From Pseudomonas sp. EpS/L25 (GTDB lineage Bacteria > Pseudomonadota > Gammaproteobacteria > Pseudomonadales > Pseudomonadaceae): DNA of 64,000 nucleotides. Each line of letters begins with the position of its first letter. Position 1 is the first letter of the stretch. The stretch lies in assembly GCF_001512295.1 (NCBI RefSeq), contig NZ_LNUP01000002.1, forward strand, positions 682,163 through 746,162, read 5' to 3'. Shown in pieces: positions 1 to 7,868 of the stretch. Made by a program: the position numbers and the translations under genes. The notes under the pieces were generated by a model that had not been told where the DNA came from, did not search any database, and saw only the letters and a list, made by a program, of their open reading frames with translations.

Positions 1-1398
1 GAGCAGACCGCGGTGGCACATGCCGACCTGAGCCCTGAAGGCGGCGACTTCGGCCTGTTGCCGATCCAGCAGTGGCTGTTCGAGCACAATCGCGCCGAGC
101 CGGACCACTACAACCAGGCGGTCCTGCTGGCCTGCCGCGAGCCGCTGCGCGCGGAGTGCCTGGAGCAGGCCCTGCGCCTGCTCCTCGAGCGCCATGCTAG
201 CCTGCGCCTGGCGTTCCGCGAGCGTGCCGCGGGCCAATGGGTGCAGCGCGAGCGCAGCATGGCGGAGCTGGCCCCGGCCATCGTCGAAGACCCCCTGGTC
301 TGGCAACGCCAGGCGGTCGACGAAGACAGTGCCCTGGCCATCGCCAATCAAGCGCAGCGCAGCCTCGACCTGGCCAAGGGGCGCCTGCTGCGGGCGGTAT
401 TGATCGATGGGGTTGGCAGCGAGCAGCGCCTGTTGTTGATCATCCATCACCTGGGGGTGGACGGGGTGTCCTGGCGCATCCTGCTGGACGAGCTGCAGCG
501 CCTCTACCTGGGCCTGGTCCAGGGCGAGACACCGCGCTTGCCGGCGCCCACCAGCAGCTACCGGGACTGGGTACAGGCGCTTGGCGACCAGGCGCGCGGG
601 GTCGAGCTGGCGGCGGAATTGCCCTACTGGCTCGGCCAACTGGCCGACGCGCCGACCGAACTGCCGCGCGACAATCCCCGTGGTCGCGCCCGGGTGGCCG
701 AAGCGGAGAACGTCAGCCTGGAGCTGTCCACCGAAGAGACCCAGGCGCTGCTCAAGCGCGCGCCCCAGGCCCATGGCACCCAGATCAACGACCTGCTGCT
801 CGCGGCCTTGAGTCGCGTGCTGTGCCGCTGGCTGGACAGCGAGTCGGTGCTGATCGCCCTGGAGGGCCATGGCCGCGAAGACCTCTTCGGCGACCTGGAC
901 CTGTCGCGCACCCTGGGCTGGTTCACCTCGTTGTTCCCGGTGCGCCTGACCCCTGGCCCCGGCGGCCTGGCGACCGCCATCCCGGCGATCCGCGACCAGC
1001 TCGCCGCCATCCCCAACCGTGGTCTGGGCTTCGGCGTGCTGCGCTACCTGGGGCCGCCCGAGGTACAGGCGCAACTGCGCGACCAGCCCCAGGCCCGTAT
1101 CACCTTCAACTACCTCGGCCAGTTCGACCAGAGCTTCGCCAGCGACGCCCCGTTCCGGCCCCTGGCCGAGCGTGCCGGCGACGTCTACAGCCCCCAGGCG
1201 CCGCTCGGCAACTGGCTGGAGATCGTCGGCCAGGTGTATGGCGGGCGCCTGCGTCTGCGCTGCCTGTACAGCCGCCGCATGTTCCGCCGCAGCACCGTGG
1301 AGCGCCTGATGCAGGCCTATCACGAGGAATTGCTGGCGGTGCTGGAGCATTGCCAGGTACCGGCGGTGGCTCGGATCACCAAGGAGCTACCGGCTTGA
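1..1398 (+). CDS. Non-ribosomal peptide synthetase, C-terminal fragment (epimerization domain)
   Basis: The reading frame is open from base 1, so this is the 3' end of a larger gene that starts outside the window. The visible ~465 residues form one epimerization (E) domain, which converts the aminoacyl residue on the preceding carrier protein from L to D. The E-domain signatures are in order: LPIQQWLF near bases 58-81, HHLGVDGVSW near 444-473, EGHGRED near 862-885, TLGWFTSLFPVRL near 910-948 and FNYLGQF near 1108-1128. The protein stops soon after the domain, with no thioesterase or reductase. An NRPS ending in E normally hands its peptide to another synthetase, so more NRPS genes are expected upstream. 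The neighbouring hydroxyornithine genes suggest a hydroxamate siderophore with at least one D-residue (inference). Confidence 0.93.
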   Translation, partial: EQTAVAHADLSPEGGDFGLLPIQQWLFEHNRAEPDHYNQAVLLACREPLRAECLEQALRLLLERHASLRLAFRERAAGQWVQRERSMAELAPAIVEDPLVWQRQAVDEDSALAIANQAQRSLDLAKGRLLRAVLIDGVGSEQRLLLIIHHLGVDGVSWRILLDELQRLYLGLVQGETPRLPAPTSSYRDWVQALGDQARGVELAAELPYWLGQLADAPTELPRDNPRGRARVAEAENVSLELSTEETQALLKRAPQAHGTQINDLLLAALSRVLCRWLDSESVLIALEGHGREDLFGDLDLSRTLGWFTSLFPVRLTPGPGGLATAIPAIRDQLAAIPNRGLGFGVLRYLGPPEVQAQLRDQPQARITFNYLGQFDQSFASDAPFRPLAERAGDVYSPQAPLGNWLEIVGQVYGGRLRLRCLYSRRMFRRSTVERLMQAYHEELLAVLEHCQVPAVARITKELPA

Positions 1399-1429
1399 AG
1401 TCCGCTATTCGTTTTGGGAGTTATCCGCG

Positions 1430-2374
1430 ATGAACATCCATCCCGACCTGGAAGCCTTTCTCGATCTGGTCGACCAGGGCCGTGCGGCGGGGCGACCGCC
1501 CCTGCATGCCCTGGCTATAGCGGCGGCCCGGGCGAGCTTCGCCGAGGCCTCCCGCGAGCTCGATCCGACCGCCCCCGCCCTGGCCCACGAGCCCCTGAAC
1601 CTGCCTACCCGGGATGGCGCGCAGCTGGCCGCGCGCCTCTATCTGCCGCGGGCTACGCGCCCGGCACCGGCTATCCTGTATTTCCACGGTGGCGGCTACT
1701 GCGTGGGCGACCTGGAGACCCATGACGCCCTCTGTCGGCGCCTGGCCGTGGCGACCGACAGCGCCGTGCTGGCGGTCGCCTATCGCCGTGCCCCCGAGCA
1801 TCCCTTCCCAGGCCCGGTGGAAGACGCCCTGGATGCCTGGGCGTGGTTGGTCGCCCAGGCCCCCGATCTCGGCCTGGATCCGCAGCGCCTGGTGGTGGCC
1901 GGTGACAGCGCCGGGGCCACCCTGGCAACCGTGGTCGCCGCCACGGCCGCCCGCCAGGGACAGCCAGCGCCACGTGCGCAGGTACTCTGCTATCCCACCA
2001 CCGATGCCCTTGGCGACTACGAGTCGCGCGAGGTCTTCGCCGATGGCTATCTACTGGAAAGCGCTACCCTGGATTGGTTCTACGACCTGTACCTGCCAGA
2101 CCATGGACGCCGCGCCGATCCGCGTTGCTCGCCGCTACGCGGCCCGATTCCGGCCGGCCTGGCACCGGCGCTGGTGCTCCTGGCGCAGTTCGATCCGCTG
2201 CTGGACGAGGGCCGCGCCTATGTCGACCACCTGCTGGCGGCCGGGACCATCGTCGACTGGGCGATCTGCCCCGGGCTCACCCACGACTTTCTGCGCCTCG
2301 GCAGCCTGGTTCCAGACGTGGCCGCGCACTATGGACGGATCGGCGCCTTCCTGGCGGAGCGCGCGGGCTTCTGA
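1430..2374 (+). CDS. Alpha/beta-hydrolase, hormone-sensitive-lipase (HSL) family
   Basis: A 314-residue esterase-like hydrolase. The HSL oxyanion motif FHGGGYC lies near residues 85-91, the nucleophile motif GDSAG near 158-162, the acid in FDPLLDEG near 254-261 and the catalytic His in THDF near 284. No signal peptide is seen, so it should be cytoplasmic. It starts 31 bp after the NRPS on the same strand and is probably co-transcribed. Because that NRPS ends without a thioesterase, this enzyme is a candidate for a trans-acting release, editing or siderophore-hydrolysis step. That role is inferred from position only; HSL esterases usually act on short acyl esters. Its 3' end overlaps the convergent fhuB-type gene by about 46 bp. 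Confidence 0.85.
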   Translation: MNIHPDLEAFLDLVDQGRAAGRPPLHALAIAAARASFAEASRELDPTAPALAHEPLNLPTRDGAQLAARLYLPRATRPAPAILYFHGGGYCVGDLETHDALCRRLAVATDSAVLAVAYRRAPEHPFPGPVEDALDAWAWLVAQAPDLGLDPQRLVVAGDSAGATLATVVAATAARQGQPAPRAQVLCYPTTDALGDYESREVFADGYLLESATLDWFYDLYLPDHGRRADPRCSPLRGPIPAGLAPALVLLAQFDPLLDEGRAYVDHLLAAGTIVDWAICPGLTHDFLRLGSLVPDVAAHYGRIGAFLAERAGF

Positions 2375-4323
2375 TCCCTGCGCATCAGCCAGAGAAAGTA
2401 GGGGCAGCCGATGAACGCCGCCAGCAGGCCGGCCGAGACCGGCCAGGGATAGGCCAGGTTGCGCCCCAGCCAGTCGGCTACCAGCATCAGTCCGGCGCCC
2501 GCCAGGGCGCTCAGGGCCAGCTGCGGACGGGCCCGGTGGATGCCCAGCTGACGCGCCAGGTGCGGCGCGATCAGGCCGACGAAGCTCAGCGGTCCGACGA
2601 CCAGGGTGGCGGTGGCCGTGAGCAGGGCCGCGCACAGCACCAGGGCCAGCCGTGCGGCACCCAGGCGCAGGCCCAGCGCTGCCGCTGCCGGCCCGCCGAG
2701 GGCGAGCAGATCCAGGGGCCGGCCCAAGGCCAGTGCCAGCAGCAGACCCAGCAGCATGACCAGGTTGGCGAGCAGGGCGCGTGGGCCGTCCACGGCGTAG
2801 GTCGAGCCGGTCATCCAACCGAGCAATTGGGTCACCCGCGGATCGCCACTGGCCAGCAGCAGGGTGCCCAGGGCGCCCAGCAAGGTGGTCAGGCAGACAC
2901 CGGTGAGCAGCATGCGCTCGCTGCCGTAGCCGTCGCGGCGCCCCATGGCCAGCAGCGCACCCAGGGCGAGGAGCGCGCCGAGCAGGGCCGCCGGCAGCAG
3001 ATAGGGCTGAGGGGTGGCCACCAGCAGGAACAGCAGCATCACCGCCAGCGCGGCCCCGGAACTCACCCCGAGCACTTCCGGGCTGGCCATGGGATTACCG
3101 GTAAGGCGTTGCACCAAGGCGCCGGCCAGCGCCAGCATGGCCCCGGCGGCCAGGGCACCGGCCACCCGCGGCAGACGCCAGTGCAGCACCACCTGGCTGC
3201 TGTCGCCCAGGCTCCAGCCCTGGGGCGTGCGACCCAGCAGCAGGGCCGGCACCAGCAGCACGGCCACGACCAGCAGACCGCCCAGCAACAGGGGGGCGAC
3301 GCGGCGTGCCGCCCGGGCCGGCGGCGCTGGCGGTGGCCGCAGGCGGGCGGCGCGCGGTTGGCGGCCCAGTAGCCAGAGCAGCAGTGGCACGCTCAGCACC
3401 GAGGTCAGCAGACCGGCGGGGACCTCGCCGGCCAGGGCCGAGAGTTCGCGCGCGCCCTGATCCACCAGCCACAGCAGGACCGCGCCGAACAGCGGCGCCC
3501 AGAACAGCCGCTGGGGCAAGCGCCGGGCGCCGCTGAGACGGGCGATGGCCGGTGCGGCCAGGCCGATGAAGCCGATCGGGCCGACGCTGCCGACCACGCA
3601 GGCGCTGAGGGTCACGGCGATGGCCAGGGCCAGCACGCGGGTGCGCGCCAGATTCACGCCCAGGCTGGCGGCGCTCTCGTCGGCCAGGCCCAGGGTCGCC
3701 AGCGGGCGGACCAGCAGCGCCGCCAGCACGCCGAGGACCAGCAGGCGCGGTGCCAGGTAGGTCGCCCCGCCCCAGCCGTTCTGGCTCAGGGAGCCGGCCT
3801 GCCAGAGGAACAGATCGCTCAGGTAGTCGTGGTTGAATAGGATCAGCAGCGAGTTGAGCGCGCCGCAATAGAGACTGATCACCATGCCGGCGAGGATGAA
3901 GTTCAGGGGCACCAGGGTACGCTGCCAGGCGATGGCGAACAGCAGCAGGGTAGCCAGGGCGGCGCCGGCCAAGGCCACGCCCTCCAGGCCATGGGCGAGC
4001 AGGCCGGGGGCCCAGAGCAGGCACAGCGACAGGGCCAGGTTGGCCCCCGCCGAGACGCCCAGGGTGCCTGGTTCGGCCAGCGGATTGCGCAGCACCTGCT
4101 GGAACAGGGCGCCGGCCAGGCCCAGGGCGGCGCCGGCCAGCCAGGCCATGGCCACCCGCGGCGCGAAACTGTCGCGCAGCAGCACCGCCTGCAGGCTGGT
4201 CGCCGAGTCGGCGCCGCTGACACCCGGCCATAGCGGCACGAGCCCCTTGGCCGTGAGCAAGGCGGCCAGCGCCAGCAGCAGGGCGAACAGCGGCCAGGGC
4301 GAAGAGCGGCGGGAGTCAGACAT
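2329..4323 (-). CDS. fhuB: Ferric-hydroxamate ABC transporter permease, fused FecCD type
   Basis: At 664 residues this is two FecCD/BtuC-like permeases joined in tandem, the arrangement and size of E. coli FhuB (about 660). Each half ends with the loop that contacts the ATPase: GLAAPAIARLSG in the first half and GLIAPHLARQLG in the second. About 20 hydrophobic helices can be drawn. It should form the inner-membrane channel for the ferri-siderophore with the binding protein encoded just upstream and the FhuC-like ATPase about 11 kb away. The ATG at 4323 has GGAG upstream and overlaps the end of the binding-protein gene by 8 bp, so the two are translationally coupled. Confidence 0.92.
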   Translation of the reverse strand: MSDSRRSSPWPLFALLLALAALLTAKGLVPLWPGVSGADSATSLQAVLLRDSFAPRVAMAWLAGAALGLAGALFQQVLRNPLAEPGTLGVSAGANLALSLCLLWAPGLLAHGLEGVALAGAALATLLLFAIAWQRTLVPLNFILAGMVISLYCGALNSLLILFNHDYLSDLFLWQAGSLSQNGWGGATYLAPRLLVLGVLAALLVRPLATLGLADESAASLGVNLARTRVLALAIAVTLSACVVGSVGPIGFIGLAAPAIARLSGARRLPQRLFWAPLFGAVLLWLVDQGARELSALAGEVPAGLLTSVLSVPLLLWLLGRQPRAARLRPPPAPPARAARRVAPLLLGGLLVVAVLLVPALLLGRTPQGWSLGDSSQVVLHWRLPRVAGALAAGAMLALAGALVQRLTGNPMASPEVLGVSSGAALAVMLLFLLVATPQPYLLPAALLGALLALGALLAMGRRDGYGSERMLLTGVCLTTLLGALGTLLLASGDPRVTQLLGWMTGSTYAVDGPRALLANLVMLLGLLLALALGRPLDLLALGGPAAAALGLRLGAARLALVLCAALLTATATLVVGPLSFVGLIAPHLARQLGIHRARPQLALSALAGAGLMLVADWLGRNLAYPWPVSAGLLAAFIGCPYFLWLMRRDQKPARSARKAPIRP

Positions 4324-5209
4324 GTCGGACTCCTTCGAGATGGCGGGTCAACTGCTCGGCGAGGAACAGCGCCGAGGCCACGCCGCCATAGGGAAAGAAG
4401 CGCGGCAAGGTCAACACGTGGCCGGCGCGGACCGCCGGCAGCGCCTGCCACAGGGTACCGTCCTGGCGCAGGCGTTGCAGCTCGGCCAGGCGGGTCGGCA
4501 ACTCCACGCAGACCAGCAGGGCCTCGGGCGCCTCGGCCAGGCGCTCGATCCCCACCAGGGTCACCCCCATGGCGTTGCTGCGGCCCTGCCAGGCGTTGCG
4601 CAGGCCCAGGCGCTCGAGTACGGCCTGGATCAGGCTGCCACGCCCATACAGGGTGGCATGGCGCCCGTCGGCGTTGACCAGGGCGACCTGTACCGGTGGG
4701 CGTGGGCTGGTGGCCAGGCGGGCAGCCAAGGCACCGAGCCGCCGGTCTACCTCGGCAAGGTAGGCCTGGGCCTCCTGGAGCCGGTCGAGGCGGGCGCCCA
4801 GCGTGAGCAGCAGGGCGCTGGCGCGCGTATAGGGATCGGCGGAGGGGTAGAGGTCGACGATTTCCGTAGGCGCGATGCTGCGCAGTGCCCGATCCACCAC
4901 CGGGGCCAGCGGATCACTGAGGATCAGGCTGGGCTGCAGGCGCTGCAGCAGTTCCAGATTGGGTTCCCAGAAGGGGCCTATGTCCTGCACCTGTGCAGGC
5001 AGGGCAAAGGTCGGCATGCGGCGTCGGTAATAGCCGGTGTCCGAGCCGGCGAGGGGTATCACCCCCAGGGCCAGTAGCGTCTCCAGGGCCGCCCAGTTGA
5101 TGGCGACGATGCGTGCTTGCTGAGCGGGGGCGGCGAACAAGGGTGGCAGCGCGCTGAGCAACGCGCCTCCGAGCAACCCTTTTACCAACTGACGACGGGC
5201 AAAGATCAT
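4316..5209 (-). CDS. fhuD: Periplasmic ferri-siderophore-binding protein, FhuD-like
   Basis: A 297-residue class III (helical-backbone) solute-binding protein. The N-terminus MIFARRQLVKGLLGG followed by a hydrophobic run and APA looks like a Tat-type or long Sec signal. The family segment EPNLELLQRLQPSLIL lies near residues 80-95, and the C-terminal half carries the second lobe. It should carry the ferric hydroxamate from the outer-membrane receptor to the FhuB-like permease encoded immediately downstream. FhuD rather than a catecholate binder is favoured by the fused FhuB partner and the FhuF-like reductase in the same island. The start codon has only a weak Shine-Dalgarno sequence. Confidence 0.87.
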   Translation of the reverse strand: MIFARRQLVKGLLGGALLSALPPLFAAPAQQARIVAINWAALETLLALGVIPLAGSDTGYYRRRMPTFALPAQVQDIGPFWEPNLELLQRLQPSLILSDPLAPVVDRALRSIAPTEIVDLYPSADPYTRASALLLTLGARLDRLQEAQAYLAEVDRRLGALAARLATSPRPPVQVALVNADGRHATLYGRGSLIQAVLERLGLRNAWQGRSNAMGVTLVGIERLAEAPEALLVCVELPTRLAELQRLRQDGTLWQALPAVRAGHVLTLPRFFPYGGVASALFLAEQLTRHLEGVRHV

Positions 5210-5235
5210 GGACGATACGTTCTCGAAACAGACGA

Positions 5236-5257
5236 CGAAGCCCCGTGAGGGGCTTCG
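5236..5257 (-). terminator. Hairpin after the TonB-dependent receptor gene
   Basis: A perfect 9-bp stem, CGAAGCCCC / GGGGCTTCG, with a GTGA loop lies 35 bp beyond the receptor stop codon and before the binding-protein gene. Only a weak T-rich tract follows on the minus strand, so it may terminate only part of the transcripts or protect the 3' end of the receptor mRNA. Confidence 0.6.
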
Positions 5258-5291
5258 AGGGTGAGGCGGCTGGTGAATCGTCGATCAACGC

Positions 5292-7751
5292 TTACCAGCT
5301 GTACTTGACCGTACCCAGCAAGGTACGGGTTTCGCCGGGATAGCAGCTGGTGGTGCCGTCGCAGGTACCCACGTAGTGCTTGTTCCCCAGATTCTGTCCG
5401 GTGAGCGAGACGGTGACGTTGCGGTTGATGGGATAGCTCGCGCCCGCATCGAACAGGGTATGGGGGTCGATCTTGTAGACATTGGCGTTGTCGCCGTAGA
5501 AGGACCCCACGTAGCGCAAGCCGCCACCCAGGCTCAGGCCGCGTAGCGCGCCGTCGCGGAAGGTGTAGTTGAGCCAGCCGGACGCCATGTGCCTGGGCAC
5601 GTTGGAAAACTCGTTACCCTTGTCGCCGTTGTTGCTCTTGGTGATCTCGGTGTCCGTGTAGGTATAGGACGCCAGCAGATCCCAATTGGCGTTCAGACGG
5701 GCCTTCGCCTCGGCCTCGATGCCCTTGGAACGCACCTCGCCCGTGGCCTCGCTGAAGCCGCTCGGAATACCGTTGACCAAAAGATTGGTCAGCACATTGG
5801 TCTTGGTGACGTCGAAGGCCGCCAGGGTCAGCAGCAGGCCATCGTTGGGCTGGTACTTGACCCCCGCTTCCCACTGACGCGCCTCGCTCGGATCGAAGGT
5901 GGCACCGCGGATATCGGTCCCGCTGTTGGGGACGAAGGATTCGGCATAGCTGACATAGGGCGCCAGGCCGAAGTCGGTCAGGTAGGTCAGGCCGACACGA
6001 CCGGTGAAGTCCTGATCCTTGGCCAGGGCATCGCTGCTGGTGAGGTGATTGGCGGTGCTGGTGCGTACCTCGTCGTAGCGACCGCCGGCGGTCACGATCC
6101 AGTGATCGTCCAGATGAATCTGGTCCTGCAGGTAGTAGCCGATCTGGTCCTGGGTCTGGTTCTGGTCGACCGCCAGGGCGTTCGGCCGGCCAACGTTGAG
6201 GCCATACACGGGATTGGCCGGATTGAGCAGCAGCGGCAGCAGGGTACCCAGGTTGGCCGTGGTCAGCGGCGTCTGGTAGCGCTTGACGTCGGATTCGGTA
6301 CGCGCGTAGTCGATCCCGGTCAGCAGGGTGTGCTGGATGCCGGCGGTGGCGAAGTCGAACTGCAGCTGGTTGTCGACGGTGAGTGCATTGAGGTGCTCGT
6401 CGAAGCGGCGGGGCTGGCGTACCACGTAGTTGGCCAGGGGGCCGTTGACCAGGGCCGCGGTCTGCGCGGGCGGCAGTTGGAGCAGGGGCGCCACGCTGGC
6501 CACGGTACCCTGGCCGAGCAGGTTGTTGAGCACGAAGTCCACCTGACCGTAGCGCAGGTTCTGGCGGAACTCGACGTTGTCGTTGAAGCGATGGCGGAAG
6601 CGGTAGCCCAGGCTGAACTGACGCTGGTACGAATGGTTGAAGGAGTGATCGCCAAGCAGCACGTCCTCGTCGACGTGCTGGTAATAGGGCGTGTAGGCGG
6701 AGAGGGTGCCGCCATTGTCGTCCTTCAGGAAGTCCGCGAGGACGGTCAGGCTGGTATCGTCGTCCGGTGCCCAGGTGAAGGAGGGCGCGAGGTAGAAGCG
6801 ATCGTCGGGTACCTCATGGCCATCGGAATACTCGAACTGGGTATCGCTTTTACGCACCACGCCTACCACGCGATAGAGCAGGGTGCCGTCGTCGGTCAGC
6901 CGGTCACCGATATCGAAGCGTGCCTGGGTACGGTCGTGGCTGCCATAGCCCAGTTCCACCTCATGGACACCCGCGGCGGTCGGCATCTTGCTCACCCGGT
7001 TGATGATGCCGCCGGCATCGCCCAGGCCGAACAGGCTGGAGGATGGACCGCGCACCACCTCGATGCTATCGAGCCCATAGGGCTCGCTGCGGAAGAAGCT
7101 GTAGCTGTTGTTCAACTGCCGCAGACCATCGCGATAGTCACTGGTGCTCTGGGCATTGAAGCCACGAATGTAGAGCCAGTCGTAGCCCTTGGGGTCGACG
7201 CCATAGGTCTCGGTCTTCACCCCGGGCACGTAGCGCAGCGCCTGGGTCACGCTTTGCACGTTCTGCACGTCCATTTGCTGCCGGGTGATCACCGAGATGG
7301 ACTGGGGCGTTTCCAACAGCGGAGCGCCGGTCTTGCTGCCGGCCTGACTGCTATTGGCCACGAAACCCGTGGGTTCGTCCTGGATCGTGGTGGCGATGGT
7401 GGTGGCGGGCAGGGCAGTGGTGTCGCTCGCCGTTCTGGCGTTGGCAAGCAGCGTGACGCGGTCGCCCTCGAGCTCGTAACGGATGCCGGTCCCGCCCAGC
7501 AGGCGGTCAAGGGCCTGGCGCGGCGTCAGATCGCCGCGTACGGCAGGCGCGCGCAGACCGCGGACCTGGGTGGCATCGAAGAGCACCTGCACCTTGGCTT
7601 GGCGACCCAGGTCGGTCAGCGCCTGCGCCAGGGGCTGCGGACGGATATCGAGCTGAACCGCCCAGGCATTCCCGGTCAGGGCGCCGAGCGTGGTCAAGGT
7701 GATGCTCATGGCGAGTCGATGGGGGCGAAAGACGCGAGGTGAAAAGCCCAT
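5292..7751 (-). CDS. TonB-dependent siderophore receptor with N-terminal signalling (STN) domain
   Basis: An 819-residue outer-membrane receptor. Residues 1-31 are a signal peptide ending NAWA. Residues ~33-90 form a secretin/TonB short N-terminal (STN) domain of the kind that contacts a FecR-type anti-sigma factor. A plug domain spans roughly 135-245 (IRGFNAQ, RGPSSSLFGLGDAGGIINRVSK), followed by a beta-barrel ending in YSW with the terminal aromatic residue. The length matches FpvA-type receptors (about 815). The fecR and fecI genes nearby make it the likely sensor as well as the uptake gate for the siderophore made here. A candidate iron-starvation sigma promoter lies just upstream. Confidence 0.95.
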   Translation of the reverse strand: MGFSPRVFRPHRLAMSITLTTLGALTGNAWAVQLDIRPQPLAQALTDLGRQAKVQVLFDATQVRGLRAPAVRGDLTPRQALDRLLGGTGIRYELEGDRVTLLANARTASDTTALPATTIATTIQDEPTGFVANSSQAGSKTGAPLLETPQSISVITRQQMDVQNVQSVTQALRYVPGVKTETYGVDPKGYDWLYIRGFNAQSTSDYRDGLRQLNNSYSFFRSEPYGLDSIEVVRGPSSSLFGLGDAGGIINRVSKMPTAAGVHEVELGYGSHDRTQARFDIGDRLTDDGTLLYRVVGVVRKSDTQFEYSDGHEVPDDRFYLAPSFTWAPDDDTSLTVLADFLKDDNGGTLSAYTPYYQHVDEDVLLGDHSFNHSYQRQFSLGYRFRHRFNDNVEFRQNLRYGQVDFVLNNLLGQGTVASVAPLLQLPPAQTAALVNGPLANYVVRQPRRFDEHLNALTVDNQLQFDFATAGIQHTLLTGIDYARTESDVKRYQTPLTTANLGTLLPLLLNPANPVYGLNVGRPNALAVDQNQTQDQIGYYLQDQIHLDDHWIVTAGGRYDEVRTSTANHLTSSDALAKDQDFTGRVGLTYLTDFGLAPYVSYAESFVPNSGTDIRGATFDPSEARQWEAGVKYQPNDGLLLTLAAFDVTKTNVLTNLLVNGIPSGFSEATGEVRSKGIEAEAKARLNANWDLLASYTYTDTEITKSNNGDKGNEFSNVPRHMASGWLNYTFRDGALRGLSLGGGLRYVGSFYGDNANVYKIDPHTLFDAGASYPINRNVTVSLTGQNLGNKHYVGTCDGTTSCYPGETRTLLGTVKYSW

Positions 7752-7772
7752 GTTGCAAGTGCTCCGTGCAGG

Positions 7773-7795
7773 ACGACAATCGTTAATGTGAATTA
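7773..7795 (-). promoter_or_regulatory. Candidate iron-starvation sigma promoter of the receptor gene
   Basis: Read on the minus strand the sequence is TAATT-N15-CGT, close to the IS box TAAAT-N16-CGT used by PvdS-type sigma factors. The CGT lies about 21 bases from the ATG, which leaves a short leader. The same stretch (7782-7800) matches the 19-bp Fur consensus at about 12 positions by eye. Both assignments are tentative. Confidence 0.4.
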
Positions 7796-7868
7796 TTCGC
7801 TTATAAGACGCATCACCTCGGGAAAACCGGAAGAAAAAAATTCGCTAGAGGGCGGGGATAGAGCCTTT

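Noticed and set aside
237..1433. A second long plus-strand frame inside the NRPS
   Set aside because: Pro/Gly/Arg-rich translation; the E-domain motifs are all in the other frame.
2074..3372. A 432-codon Gln/Gly-rich plus-strand frame over the fhuB-like gene
   Set aside because: Antisense to the fused permease and lacking any ribosome site or family motif.
5589..7742. A 717-codon open frame on the plus strand opposite the TonB-dependent receptor
   Set aside because: Low-complexity Gly/Val/Gln-rich translation and no family words; it is the antisense shadow of a clear receptor gene in high-GC DNA.
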